64,000 nucleotides of DNA from Flaviaestuariibacter flavus (GCF_004337505.1 NZ_SJZI01000004.1:1-64000); one strand, 5' to 3'. Positions 43,326 to 52,352 are shown, counted from the first letter of the stretch. Translations and numbers: made by a program. Notes: a model not told the origin generated them from the letters alone.

Positions 43326-43353
43326 GACTATTTCGTTATTCGATATTCGTTAT
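43326..43353 (-). repeat. post-stop GAATA-type repeats between the two amidohydrolase genes
   Basis: In the gene sense, ATTGAATAACGAATATCGAA and TAACGAAATAG follow the TGA directly and fill the 28-base gap. Confidence 0.75.
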
Positions 43354-46300
43354 TCAATTCCCGCTGCCGTCCTGCCCCACCTGGTCATCCATGGTAAGGA
43401 TGCCATGACTGTGGTGGTGCTCGCCGCAAGTGAGTACCGTCTGGTAGCTCGGCTGCGCGGGCGTTACGGCAACGCCGCTGCGCTTCTCGCTGTTCATCTT
43501 ACGGATAAGGCGGCCACGCTCGGCGGCCACTGCCTGGCGCAGCTGCAAATCCTTCTCGCGGTCGAAATAAACGGTGCCGTCCACGATGGTGTACAGCGAG
43601 CGGGCATAGATGCTGAGTGGGTTGTCGCTCCAGAGCACGAGGTCGGCGTCTTTACCCGGCCTGATCGAACCCACGCGCTTGTCGATATGGAGCATCTTCG
43701 CGGGATTGAGCGTTACCATTTTGAGCGCGTCTTCCTCGCTCATACCACCATACTTCACGCTCTTGGCGGCTTCCTGGTTGAGGCGGCGGGCCATTTCGGC
43801 ATCATCCGAATTAATAGCTACGTTCAAACCAGCCTGCTGCATGAGGCGCGCGTTGTACGGAATGGCGTCCACCACTTCCATCTTGTAGTTCCACCAGTCG
43901 GAGAAGGTAGAGGCGTTTGCACCATGTGCCTTCATCTTGTCCGCCACTTTATAGCCTTCCAGGATGTGGGTGAAGGTGTTGTACTTGTAGCCCAGTTGCT
44001 CGGCCACTTTCATTGCCGCGTTGATCTCGCTCTGCACGTAGCTGTGGCAGGTGATGAAGCGTTTGTTGTTGAGAATCTCCACCAGCGCATCGAGCTCCAG
44101 GTCACGGCGGGGAGCAGTAAGTCCTTTCTTGTTCTTCGCACTGTTGTATGCCTTCCAGGCGTTCTCGTAGGCATGCGCGCGGGTGAATGCATCCACCAGC
44201 ACCTGCTCCACGCCCATGCGGGTGTCCGGGAAGCGGTTATTGTTCGTATTGTTATTGAGCTGGTAGAAGGATCGCTTTACGTTCTCACCCAGCGCGAACT
44301 TGATGAAGCCATCGGCGCCTTGAAATTTCAGTCCTTCGTCATTGGCACCCCAGCGCAGCTTGATCAGCTGGGTTTGACCGCCGATGGTGTTGGCCGATCC
44401 GTGCAGGATATGCGAGGTGGTGACGCCGCCGCTCAGCTGGCGGTAGATATTGATGTCATCGGGATTGAGGTTGTCGGCGATGCGCACCTCGGAGGTAACG
44501 CTCTGGCCGCCCTCATTGATGGACGACGTTGCGATGTGCGAGTGCTCGTCGATGACGCCGGGCGTGAGGTGCTTGCCCGTTCCATCGATCACGCGGGCAT
44601 TGCCGGCGTTGAGGTTCTGGCCGATGGCGGCGATCTTGCCGTCGCGCACCAGCACGTCCGTATTATTACGGATGCCCTCCGCCTCGTTGGTCCACACCGT
44701 GGCGTTGCGGATCAGGATGGTTTCCTGCTTCGGCATGCTGGTGGAGTCCCAGCCGAAGGGCATGAAAGGATAGGTGACCTTGCCCAGCGGACCGACAGGA
44801 CGCTTCCGCCCGCTGTCGCTGCGCGCAGCGCCGGGTCCCTGATATACCGCCGTCCAGGTGAGGCGGTTTCCGGCGGTGTCGATGCCGGTGCCACTCCACT
44901 GGTCTTCGTTTACGATGCCGCTGAGGGCCAGGTTGCGGCCTGCCTGCCGTTCGGGCGCCACGTTAATGCGCACCTGGCGGCCATCGTAGTAAAACCGCGA
45001 GGTGACGGTATCCCTGCCGATCAGCGAGGCCGCGTTGTTCTCGCGAAAGTTGAGCATGTAGTCAACCGGTCCGGAGCTGGTGTTGAGCGTAATCTTGTAA
45101 AGACCACGCATGTCGCGCCAGCTGTCGTCGCGCACGGAGTACTTCTGTCCCTGCACCCAGTTCTGGTAGATGATGGTCTTCTCGTTAAAGATGGGCCCGG
45201 AGGTGATGAGCATGTTGGCCCATTTGCCCGGCTCCAGCGAGCCCACCTGGTCCCAAACGCCCAGCATCTGCGCGGGCACTCGGGTGAGTGCGTCGAATGC
45301 CGTTTTCTCCGACAGGCCGTAGTTGATGGCGGTGCGCAGGTTGGCCCAGAAGGTTTTGGGGTCACGGAGGTCGGCGGTGGTGATGGCAAAGAGAATCCCT
45401 GCCTTCTCGAAGGCGGCGGGATTGGTCGGTGCCAGCTCCCAGTGCTTCAGGTCGTTGAGCGACACAAAGCGAGCGTCGTTGGGATCTTCCACATCCTGTG
45501 TCTGCGGGAAGTTGAGCGACAGGATATAGGTTGCCTTGGTGCCGGCGATGTCGCGGATGCGCTGGTACTCGTTGCCACCGGCCTTGATGATGTATTGCAC
45601 GCCAAACTCATCGCCGATGCGGTCGGCGCGGATGTCGTTCCATTTATCGTTGGCTTCGAACACCTGGGGCAGCGCCTGCTGGTCGTTCCAGGCCTGCAGG
45701 CTCAGGTTGAGACCTTCGTTTGCCGGCTTGTTCTTATACCATTGTGCGTCGAGGTAGGTCTGACGCAGCAGCGCAATGGAGCCCATCATGGAGCTGGGAT
45801 AGGCCTGGCCCGAGGTACCCTTGCTGAACGAGTAGTGGGCCGAGGCGCGCTCGCGCAGCAGGGCCATCTGGTCTTTTTCGCCGCGCAGGGCCACCAGGGC
45901 GCCGGTGCCGCGGGCGATGCCGTCTTTGATGTGCGTGAGCACCGTGCCGAAGCCGAGGTCGCGGAGCCCTTTGGCGGCGGCGTCGTTACCCGCAAAACTA
46001 CGGTAAGCCTCCTGCTCGGGGTGCACGGCCTGGTTCCAGCCGTATGCGCCCTTGGTATTGGTGTTGAGCTGGGCGCGCTCGGCCGGGTTGAAGCCGCCGG
46101 CGCGGGGGGCAGCCTGCGGCATGCCGTAGTCAGAATACGCATCGATGAACGAAGGATACAGGTACTTGCCTTTGCAGTCGATCACGGTGGCACCGGCGGG
46201 TGGCGTTCCGGTGGGTCCTACCGAAACGATGCGGCCGTTGCGTACTACCAGCATGGCGTCGGTGAGGGGCGCGCCGCCGTCTTTGACAATCGTGGCATGG

Positions 46301-46419
46301 GTAAAGGCGTACGACTCGTTGCGCGGGTCGGCCACCCCGTTCACCGGGAATGTCTCCTGCGCATGAAGCGTGGCGCCGGCCGCCAGCAGCAGGGCGGCCA
46401 GCAGGTTCAATTTTCTCAT
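43354..46419 (-). CDS. secreted double-module amidohydrolase
   Basis: The 1021-residue precursor has a signal peptide (MRKLNLLAALLLAAGATLHA) and two amidohydrolase modules. The first (about residues 30-450) has the fold's landmarks (ATVIDCKGKYLYPSFIDAY) but Tyr/Ser/Asp where HxH is expected. The second (about 590-970) keeps the metal site, with His626 and His628 in IDEHSHIA, and the motifs FTHILEGYKVADKM, NSDDAEMARR and NPAKMLHIDKRVGSIRPGKD. The C-terminus is His-rich (CGEHHHSHG). This two-module type is widespread in Bacteroidota and its substrate is unknown. First gene of an operon with the 428-residue protein. Confidence 0.9.
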   Translation of the reverse strand: MRKLNLLAALLLAAGATLHAQETFPVNGVADPRNESYAFTHATIVKDGGAPLTDAMLVVRNGRIVSVGPTGTPPAGATVIDCKGKYLYPSFIDAYSDYGMPQAAPRAGGFNPAERAQLNTNTKGAYGWNQAVHPEQEAYRSFAGNDAAAKGLRDLGFGTVLTHIKDGIARGTGALVALRGEKDQMALLRERASAHYSFSKGTSGQAYPSSMMGSIALLRQTYLDAQWYKNKPANEGLNLSLQAWNDQQALPQVFEANDKWNDIRADRIGDEFGVQYIIKAGGNEYQRIRDIAGTKATYILSLNFPQTQDVEDPNDARFVSLNDLKHWELAPTNPAAFEKAGILFAITTADLRDPKTFWANLRTAINYGLSEKTAFDALTRVPAQMLGVWDQVGSLEPGKWANMLITSGPIFNEKTIIYQNWVQGQKYSVRDDSWRDMRGLYKITLNTSSGPVDYMLNFRENNAASLIGRDTVTSRFYYDGRQVRINVAPERQAGRNLALSGIVNEDQWSGTGIDTAGNRLTWTAVYQGPGAARSDSGRKRPVGPLGKVTYPFMPFGWDSTSMPKQETILIRNATVWTNEAEGIRNNTDVLVRDGKIAAIGQNLNAGNARVIDGTGKHLTPGVIDEHSHIATSSINEGGQSVTSEVRIADNLNPDDINIYRQLSGGVTTSHILHGSANTIGGQTQLIKLRWGANDEGLKFQGADGFIKFALGENVKRSFYQLNNNTNNNRFPDTRMGVEQVLVDAFTRAHAYENAWKAYNSAKNKKGLTAPRRDLELDALVEILNNKRFITCHSYVQSEINAAMKVAEQLGYKYNTFTHILEGYKVADKMKAHGANASTFSDWWNYKMEVVDAIPYNARLMQQAGLNVAINSDDAEMARRLNQEAAKSVKYGGMSEEDALKMVTLNPAKMLHIDKRVGSIRPGKDADLVLWSDNPLSIYARSLYTIVDGTVYFDREKDLQLRQAVAAERGRLIRKMNSEKRSGVAVTPAQPSYQTVLTCGEHHHSHGILTMDDQVGQDGSGN

Positions 46420-46662
46420 GTTGAAAGGATGTTTGAAAGTATAGTCTTCATAATGACGAAGCTGTTAAATATAAAACGTGTCGCGCAATAAATTGGTTCA
46501 GAGAAATCGTGAAGCCTGAACATCGAGTGGCGCTGTCATCTTTATGGGTATAACAAAGCAATCGGGCATCTGGAACCGCCACCGGCCTCATCCAGCCTTT
46601 TCGTACCTTTCCGGCGACGGATTACAGATCGCACACCGCACATCTTACTTCAAACATATCTT

Positions 46663-47331
46663 ATGTCACTCGCTCCGTTTATCGACCATACCATCCTGAA
46701 GCCGACCACCACGCTTGCTGAAATCGAGAAAGTGTGCGCGGAGGCAATCGAATACAACTTCGCGGCGGTATGTGTGCCGCCCTATTATGTCGCCGACGCC
46801 GTGCAGCGCCTGCAGGGCCACGCGCCCCGCGTGGCCACGGTGGTGGGCTTTCCCTTCGGCTACAGCCACTACAACGCCAAGATCGCCGAAACCGAAAAGG
46901 CGGTGGAAGACGGCGCGCACGAGATCGACCTCGTGATGCACCTTGCCGCGCTGAAGAGCAACGACATTGCTTACCTCGAAACCGAGATCTCCGCCATCCT
47001 GGTGGCCCGGAAAAACGCGAAGCTCAAGGTCATCGTGGAAAGCGGCATCCTCTCGGAAGAAGAGTTGCTGCGGGTGATCGACCTGTACCGCCACTACCCG
47101 ATCGACTACATGAAGACCTCGACGGGCTATGCCGAAAAAGGCGCCACCATCGAAGCCGTGCGCACCATGCGCGCCCACCTGCCGGAGCGTACGCGCATCA
47201 AAGCCTCGGGCGGCATCCGCGACCATGTGTTTGCGCAGCAGCTGGTAGATGCCGGCGCCACGCGCCTCGGCTGCAGCGCCAGCGTGGCGATTGTTAAAGG
47301 TGAAAAAGGCGGCCAGGCTTCGGGTTACTGA
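46663..47331 (+). CDS. deoC: deoxyribose-phosphate aldolase
   Basis: This 222-residue TIM-barrel enzyme cleaves 2-deoxyribose-5-phosphate into glyceraldehyde-3-phosphate and acetaldehyde in nucleoside breakdown. The Schiff-base Lys151 is in YMKTSTGYAEKGAT, Asp89 is in EIDLVM, and KASGGIRD supplies the second catalytic Lys. FIDHTILKP opens the protein. Single gene followed by the SPOR protein gene 46 bases on, which has its own -7 element. Confidence 0.97.
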   Translation: MSLAPFIDHTILKPTTTLAEIEKVCAEAIEYNFAAVCVPPYYVADAVQRLQGHAPRVATVVGFPFGYSHYNAKIAETEKAVEDGAHEIDLVMHLAALKSNDIAYLETEISAILVARKNAKLKVIVESGILSEEELLRVIDLYRHYPIDYMKTSTGYAEKGATIEAVRTMRAHLPERTRIKASGGIRDHVFAQQLVDAGATRLGCSASVAIVKGEKGGQASGY

Positions 47332-47355
47332 TCGCAGCTTAAGTAAAAGCGGAAC

Positions 47356-47363
47356 TATTTTTG
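47356..47363 (+). promoter_or_regulatory. -7 element of the SPOR-domain gene
   Basis: TATTTTTG matches TAnnTTTG, 14 bases before the ATG at 47378. No clear -33 element. Confidence 0.5.
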
Positions 47364-47377
47364 CGCATACGCACTTT

Positions 47378-47803
47378 ATGAAACTACTCTTCAGCTTATT
47401 CATCCTGCTTATCGCCGGCGCCGCATCGGCACAAAGCGTGGTGGTACACAAAGACCCGCGCGTTGACCTGCTGGCAAAGCGCCAGAGCCAGATCAACGTG
47501 GCGGTGCGCAAGGCTTCGTCCCGCACCGCGCCCGGCTACCGCCTGCTGGTGGTAAACACCAACAACCGCCAGGAAGCCATCAACGCCAAGTCGAAGATCT
47601 ACACGCTTTACCCCGAGCTCAAGGCCTATCTTATTTATCAGGCGCCCTATTACCGCCTCAAGGCCGGCAACTTCAAAACGAAAAGCGAGGCCGAGCCCTA
47701 CCGCAAAGCACTCAGCGGCCAGTTCCCGAAAGGGGTGTTTATCATCAACGACGTGGTGGAGCTGAAGGCGGAGAAAGAAACTGTTGAAATCGAAGAAAAC
47801 TGA
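47378..47803 (+). CDS. secreted SPOR-domain protein
   Basis: This 141-residue protein starts at 47378 with the signal peptide MKLLFSLFILLIAGAASAQ. A SPOR domain spans about residues 52-125 (GYRLLVVNTNNRQEAINAKS, YRLKAGNFKTKSEAEPYRKA). SPOR domains bind denuded peptidoglycan at division sites. The short size and lack of a membrane anchor suggest a free periplasmic protein. Confidence 0.9.
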   Translation: MKLLFSLFILLIAGAASAQSVVVHKDPRVDLLAKRQSQINVAVRKASSRTAPGYRLLVVNTNNRQEAINAKSKIYTLYPELKAYLIYQAPYYRLKAGNFKTKSEAEPYRKALSGQFPKGVFIINDVVELKAEKETVEIEEN

Positions 47804-47834
47804 GCCCTTTTGTTTACACAGAATCGAATTAATG

Positions 47835-47864
47835 CCAAAGGCGTCGCTTGCGCGACGCCTTTGG
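47835..47864 (+). terminator. strong hairpin downstream of the SPOR gene
   Basis: Perfect stem CCAAAGGCGTCGC / GCGACGCCTTTGG with loop TTGC. There is no T tract, so it is either a terminator or part of the adjacent inverted-repeat element. Confidence 0.5.
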
Positions 47865-47867
47865 CGT

Positions 47868-47999
47868 CATTGCGAGCGTAGCGAAGCAAACTCCACGACC
47901 AGAGGAGTAATTGTGACCAGAAGGTATTCCGAAAGCTTTCCTTTGCTCGCCGACACCCTGCGTAGCGCCGGGGTTTGCTTCGCTACGCTCGCAATGACG
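47868..47999. repeat. CATTGCGAGCG inverted-repeat element, copy 2
   Basis: Arms CATTGCGAGCGTAGCGAAGC and GCTTCGCTACGCTCGCAATG are perfect inverted repeats. The interior shares AAACTCCACGACCAGA and ACCCTGCGTA with copy 1 at 10471-10605. Confidence 0.88.
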
Positions 48000-48021
48000 G
48001 GCTACGCTCGTCGCTTCGCAC

Positions 48022-48053
48022 TTTACCAGCTTTGAAACAGTCGCTTACCTTTG
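48022..48053 (+). promoter_or_regulatory. promoter abutting the M20 start codon
   Basis: TTTA at 48022-48025, a 20-base spacer, and TACCTTTG at 48046-48053. The ATG follows 4 bases later at 48058, so the mRNA would be leaderless or nearly so. Confidence 0.6.
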
Positions 48054-48057
48054 CACC

Positions 48058-49233
48058 ATGCTCGAATCGGTCATCAAGGAAAAAGCATCCCAATACGCCC
48101 CCGAATACATCGCCGTGCGCCGCCACCTGCACGCGCATCCCGAGCTCAGTTACGAAGAGTACGAGACATCAGCCTATGTGCAGGAAAAGCTCCGCGCGCT
48201 GAATATCCCTTTCCGGGTGATGGCAACCACGGGCGTCATCGGCATCATCGAAGGCCGCAACCCGGGCAGCCGCGTGGTGGCCCTCCGCGCCGATATGGAT
48301 GCGCTGCCGATCAACGAAGAGAACGAGGTGGAATACAAATCAACCCGCCCGGGTGTGATGCATGCCTGCGGCCATGATGTGCATACCACCTGCCTGCTCG
48401 GTGCGGCCCGCATTCTTGCCGAAACGAAAGACCAGTGGGAAGGTACCGTCAAGCTGCTGTTTCAGCCCGGCGAAGAGCGCAACCCCGGCGGCGCCTCGCT
48501 GCTGATCAAGGAAGGCGCCCTGCAGAACCCTGCACCGGAGCGGATCTTCGGGCTCCACGTTAACCCGCAGCTCGAGGTAGGACTCGTATCCTTCCGCGGC
48601 GGCAAGGTGATGGCATCGGCCGACGAACTGTACATTACGATCAAAGGCCCCGGCGGCCATGCCGCGGCACCCAACTGGACGGTAGACACCATTCTCGTAG
48701 CCAGCCACATCGTGGTGGCGCTGCAGCAGGTAATCAGCCGCAACAACCATCCCCTCTCTCCTTCCGTGCTGACGATCTCGGCATTCAATGGCGGCTATAC
48801 CACCAACGTCATTCCTTCGGAAGTGAAACTGATGGGCACCTTCCGCGCCATGGATGAAGAATGGCGCTTCAAGGCCCACGAGATCATCCGGCGCATCGTC
48901 ACCGGCACCGCCGAATCGATGGGTGCCACCGCCGATGTGCACATTGATGTGGGCTATCCCACCGTGTACAACAACGAAGCCCTCAGTGCGGCCGCGCGCA
49001 GGCTGGCCGAAGGCTACCTTGGCGAAGCCCGCGTGCAGGAAACCGAAGTGCGCATGGGCGCCGAGGATTTCGGTTACTATTCGCAGGTCATCCCGGGTTG
49101 CTTTTACCGGCTCGGCACGGCCAACAAAGCCAAGGGCATCACCGCCGGCGTCCATACCCCCGTTTTCAATATCGACGAAAGCGCCATCGAAACCGGCATC
49201 GGGCTGATGGCCCTGTTCGGGGCGATGGGCTGA
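48058..49233 (+). CDS. M20 family amidohydrolase (N-acyl-amino-acid hydrolase type)
   Basis: This 391-residue cytoplasmic zinc hydrolase has YIAVRRHLHAHPELSYEEYE at the start, metal motifs MHACGHDVH, PGEERNPGG and MGAEDFGYY, and a dimerisation domain containing GPGGHAAAPNWTVDTI. This is the HipO/AmhX type that removes acyl groups from amino acids or hydrolyses indole-amino-acid-like conjugates. The actual substrate cannot be told. Single gene. Confidence 0.93.
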   Translation: MLESVIKEKASQYAPEYIAVRRHLHAHPELSYEEYETSAYVQEKLRALNIPFRVMATTGVIGIIEGRNPGSRVVALRADMDALPINEENEVEYKSTRPGVMHACGHDVHTTCLLGAARILAETKDQWEGTVKLLFQPGEERNPGGASLLIKEGALQNPAPERIFGLHVNPQLEVGLVSFRGGKVMASADELYITIKGPGGHAAAPNWTVDTILVASHIVVALQQVISRNNHPLSPSVLTISAFNGGYTTNVIPSEVKLMGTFRAMDEEWRFKAHEIIRRIVTGTAESMGATADVHIDVGYPTVYNNEALSAAARRLAEGYLGEARVQETEVRMGAEDFGYYSQVIPGCFYRLGTANKAKGITAGVHTPVFNIDESAIETGIGLMALFGAMG

Positions 49234-49292
49234 CCTCGGTAAGCTTGGTCTGACATGCCACCTGTCATGCTGAGCGTAGCCGAAGCAGGCAG

Positions 49293-49763
49293 GTGGCAAT
49301 TGTCAATCCTCTATCCGTGCCCCGACCACCCTCCCGTAGAAATACAAGCAAGCAACAAACCACGCGTGGCAAGACAAAGCCCGCGCGCGGCGGCAGTCGT
49401 AGTAAAAAGAAAACGCGCTTCCCGCTGAAGTACTGGATACTGCCCGTCATCGGGCTTATCGGCGTGACCTACGGCGCCACCTGGCTCATCGGGCACGCCA
49501 CCGGCGAACAGGAGCAGGCGCTTCATGGCGCCATTGCCAAACGTCGCGCCACCACCCGCGCCAGGGTGATCGAGCGGACACGCCGCAAAAAGGGCATGTC
49601 GGTACATTATCATTTTACCTACAAAGGCATCCTCTACGAAAACTGGCAGAGCGATTACGACAATACCTTTCGCCTGCGTGCCTGCTACGAGGTGGCCTTC
49701 GACAGCAGCAACCCGGTGCGCAGCTTCCTGCTCGCCGACACCGAAGGCGCCTGTTCGGAATAA
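49293..49763 (+). CDS. membrane-anchored beta-rich protein, paralog of the 7833 protein
   Basis: This 156-residue protein is read from GTG at 49293; a GTG at 49317 is an alternative. It has a basic, Arg/Lys/Thr-rich cytoplasmic N-terminus, one membrane helix (about residues 46-64, YWILPVIGLIGVTYGATW) and a C-terminal beta domain with RARVIERTRRKKGMSVHYHF and FDSSNPVRSFLLAD. The same plan and spacing are found at 7833-8234. It is convergent with the 49765 gene with 1 base between the stops. Function unknown. Confidence 0.65.
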   Translation: MAIVNPLSVPRPPSRRNTSKQQTTRGKTKPARGGSRSKKKTRFPLKYWILPVIGLIGVTYGATWLIGHATGEQEQALHGAIAKRRATTRARVIERTRRKKGMSVHYHFTYKGILYENWQSDYDNTFRLRACYEVAFDSSNPVRSFLLADTEGACSE

Positions 49764-49764
49764 A

Positions 49765-50610
49765 TCAGGAAGAAGGAAGCAGCTCGATCAGGATGGTGCG
49801 GAAGCCCGGGAAGGCGCTGCGCCGCTGTACAACGAAGAGCCGCTGCAGCCAGCCCGTGTTGAGCTCCACGGCATAATCATAATCCATCGTAACGATACCG
49901 GCTGCTTTCGTGGTGGCGTCCGTACCCTGGAAGGCCATATGGTACAGGGCCGTGTTCCGCTCGCGGTCGATGCGCTCGAGCCAGAGGTCCTGGCCGCCGC
50001 GGGCCGTGTCGCCCGAATGAATCCTGAGGCGTTGGGACGCCATGCGGCGGGGTTGGCTGCGCCAGAGGTGACGGTTGCCCGAATGAATAAGCCCGAGCGG
50101 CGACAGGTATTCGCGCAGCTCGCGGTCGTGGCGGAAGGCTTCCAGCTCGTGCTGCCACATCTTTTCGTCGTTGTCCGTCCACCCGGCGAGCTTGGGCAGG
50201 GAGGCAAGCCGCTGCTCCAGGTAATCCCGCACCGCCGCGGTATCTACAAGGCCGCCGTAAGTACCGTACTTCCGCAGGCGGTAGCGCAACTGCAAGCCAT
50301 TGAGCGCCGCGGCCTGGAGCGCGTATACCGGCCGCTCGGTATCGGTGGCCGTCACCAGCTTCACCGAGTAATCGAGCAGGTAGCCCCGGGCCGTGTCGGC
50401 CTCGCGCACTTCCACGGTTACGCGGTACTCGGCATCGGCGGTGATGGTCTTGCCTTTATAGGGGAACTCCTTGTGCGTCACCACGCGGTAGGTGAGCCGG
50501 TCGCCGGCCTGGTAGAGCGGCCGCAGCCACAGGGTACTGTCGGTAAACTTCGGCTGGGCGGCAGCAATGGCCGCATACAGGAGCAGGCTGAACGGCAGGA
50601 GCAGGCGCAT
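49765..50610 (-). CDS. secreted protein of unknown function
   Basis: The ATG at 50610 gives a signal peptide (MRLLLPFSLLLYAAIAAAQ) and a 281-residue product; the open frame extends 18 codons further without a signal. It is rich in beta segments (DRLTYRVVTHKEFPYKGKTI, YRVTVEVREADTARGYLLDY) and ends VVQRRSAFPGFRTILIELLP. I do not recognise a family and see no catalytic motif. Confidence 0.65.
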   Translation of the reverse strand: MRLLLPFSLLLYAAIAAAQPKFTDSTLWLRPLYQAGDRLTYRVVTHKEFPYKGKTITADAEYRVTVEVREADTARGYLLDYSVKLVTATDTERPVYALQAAALNGLQLRYRLRKYGTYGGLVDTAAVRDYLEQRLASLPKLAGWTDNDEKMWQHELEAFRHDRELREYLSPLGLIHSGNRHLWRSQPRRMASQRLRIHSGDTARGGQDLWLERIDRERNTALYHMAFQGTDATTKAAGIVTMDYDYAVELNTGWLQRLFVVQRRSAFPGFRTILIELLPSS

Positions 50611-50671
50611 AAGCTTCGTTGATCCGTTAAGGTAACAAATCTCCCACGACCGCGCAAGCGCCACGGGTGCG

Positions 50672-50700
50672 CATAAAAAAGGCCACGCCGCGCGTAGCCT
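50672..50700 (-). terminator. terminator of the 50724 gene
   Basis: Minus-strand stem AGGCTACG / CGTGGCCT with one mismatch, followed by TTTTTTATGC. Confidence 0.6.
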
Positions 50701-50723
50701 AAGGGTTCATTTACCGTTGTCGC

Positions 50724-51116
50724 TTATTCGATGGGCCGCAGCTGCTTTACCGGTGAAGGCACCGTGCCGGCGGCTTCCACCACCTTGATGCGGTAGTAGG
50801 CTTTGCGACGGAGGCCGAGCACCTCTTCATCCTTGTAGAAATAAACGGGCTGCTCGCTCTTTGCATTCACTACGGCCAGGGGCTTGAACGATTTGTGGTC
50901 GAAGGAGCGCTCCACCACGAAGTACTGGAGCCCCACGGTGTGGCTCACGCGCCACTGCAGGAACGCACCGGTGTAACCCGGCGAGGTGGTGAAGTAGACG
51001 AGCGACACCGTCGGCTTCGCCGCCAGGGAGTCGGACCCGCCCGCAATGTTCTTCGCATCGGCGCCGGTGGAAGCGCCGAGGAAGAACAGGGTGATCAAAA
51101 AATAGAACAGCTTCAT
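50724..51116 (-). CDS. small secreted FN3-like protein
   Basis: This 130-residue protein has a signal peptide (MKLFYFLITLFFLGASTGAD) and one beta domain containing FLQWRVSHTVGLQYFVVERS and FKPLAVVNA. This is the pattern found in Bacteroidota surface proteins just before sorting domains (LQW...FxVERSxDG). No sorting domain follows. Single gene with its own terminator; role unknown. Confidence 0.65.
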   Translation of the reverse strand: MKLFYFLITLFFLGASTGADAKNIAGGSDSLAAKPTVSLVYFTTSPGYTGAFLQWRVSHTVGLQYFVVERSFDHKSFKPLAVVNAKSEQPVYFYKDEEVLGLRRKAYYRIKVVEAAGTVPSPVKQLRPIE

Positions 51117-51290
51117 GGCTTGTAAAAGGTGGTGTTTTTCGTTGGGTTGGCGAAAATACCGGCGGAGCGTTTAACGGCCCGCAGGCGTTTTCCTTAAACG
51201 GCGAAAATGCGTCGTCAATTGCGAAAAGTAACGTTAAAATGAGCGGGCGTTGATCCCGTTTTTGCCAGGAAGGCCCGCGGCCTTCTTGTT
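51117..51290. other. intergenic region, no gene seen
   Basis: The first part of the 51117-51442 gap. It contains no recognised motif apart from AT-rich blocks near 51220. A repeat element follows. Confidence 0.4.
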
Positions 51291-51416
51291 CACGACGGCA
51301 CAACGGCACGACGACGCGACGGGAAAATTTATTGTGTAGCCGACATAAAAACGTTGCGCCTTTTTGCCGTCGTGCCTTTGTGATCAAGGCTGCTTGCAGC
51401 CGCCAGATTGAACACC
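51291..51416. repeat. CACGACGGCA inverted-repeat element
   Basis: TTCACGACGGCACAACGGCA on the left is inverted on the right (TGCCGTCGTGCCTTTGTGA), followed by AAGGCTGCTTGCAGCCGCCA. The complement of the right end matches 26337-26392. Confidence 0.7.
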
Positions 51417-51442
51417 CGATTATAATGCGGAACAGACACGGG

Positions 51443-52261
51443 CTACCCATGCTTTTCAGGCAGTGCATCACGCGCGCCACTGCCCTCGGCGGCGGCGAGC
51501 TCGAAGGCGCTGCGGCCGGTAGCGTCCACCGGGGCCGCGGGGTCGACGCCCGCGGCCAGCAGCAGGCGCACCGCACCCGGGCTACCGGTGCCGGAGCCCG
51601 TGTTCGGTCCCGTGAGGGCGAAGAGCAGCACGCTGTCGCCATGCGCCGTGCGGGCCTTCGGGTCGGCGCCCAGGGCCAGCATGGCTTCCACCAGCCGGGG
51701 CTGGTCGCGGTAGCAGGCCCACATGAGGGCTGTGTGGCCGTTGCGGTCGGTGCGGGCCAGGTCGGGGCCCTGTTGCAGCAGCTGTTCCGCGGCGGGGTAT
51801 TGCCAGGCCAGCAGGGCAGCCATCAGCGGGGTGTTGCCTTCAAGGTCCTGCTCGTTGATATCCTGGCCGCGGCGCAGGAGCAGCTCGATGCGCCGAAGGT
51901 TGCCGGCGCGGGCGGCGCGTACCAGCGGCCGGCGGGCGCCTTCCGCAACGGCGGTCTTCATGGCTTCCAGGAAGGCGCTGAACGAAGGATAGATGGGCGC
52001 TTTGGCATTTACGTTATCCAGCACGGCGCCGGTATGCAGGTCTACGAAAAACTCGCGGCCATCGTCGTGGCGGGCAAAGGGCAACAGATTCTTGACACCT
52101 TCCTGCTGCAGCTCCTGCACGCGGTGGAGCACCCGTGCCCGCGGGTAGCAATGCAGCGCGGGAAAGCGGCGCCCCTGCGGCCGCCGCGCAAGGTAGCGGA
52201 GCAGGTCGGGCGGGAGCGCCACGAAGGCCTGGAGTTCGAGGAGCTGGCGGGGGAGGAACAC
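51443..52261 (-). CDS. ankyrin-repeat protein with SUKH-like N-terminal part
   Basis: This 272-residue protein has three to four ankyrin repeats (about residues 105-265: RRPLVRAARAGNLRRIELLL, EGNTPLMAALLAWQYPAAEQ, NGHTALMWACYRDQPRLVEA, GAVRLLLAAGVDPAAPVDA). The N-terminal 100 residues (LPPDLLRYL, ARHDDGREFFVDLHTGAV, PSFSAFLEAMK) recall SMI1/KNR4 (SUKH) domains used in immunity and protein binding; this is a tentative call. Translation is read from GTG at 52261; the frame is open further upstream without ATG, so the true start is uncertain. Confidence 0.75.
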   Translation of the reverse strand: MFLPRQLLELQAFVALPPDLLRYLARRPQGRRFPALHCYPRARVLHRVQELQQEGVKNLLPFARHDDGREFFVDLHTGAVLDNVNAKAPIYPSFSAFLEAMKTAVAEGARRPLVRAARAGNLRRIELLLRRGQDINEQDLEGNTPLMAALLAWQYPAAEQLLQQGPDLARTDRNGHTALMWACYRDQPRLVEAMLALGADPKARTAHGDSVLLFALTGPNTGSGTGSPGAVRLLLAAGVDPAAPVDATGRSAFELAAAEGSGARDALPEKHG

Positions 52262-52352
52262 CGGGCAAAGAAAGAGATTTAAGAGGTTCTACAGACGCTG
52301 TCTGAAATGGGTTTGTTGAAACGGTGCAGCCAGTGGTCGGTCCCGGGAGGAG

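Noticed and set aside
43306..46491. 1061-codon open frame on the plus strand
   Set aside because: Antisense to the double amidohydrolase; no motif and composition of a reverse-complement shadow.
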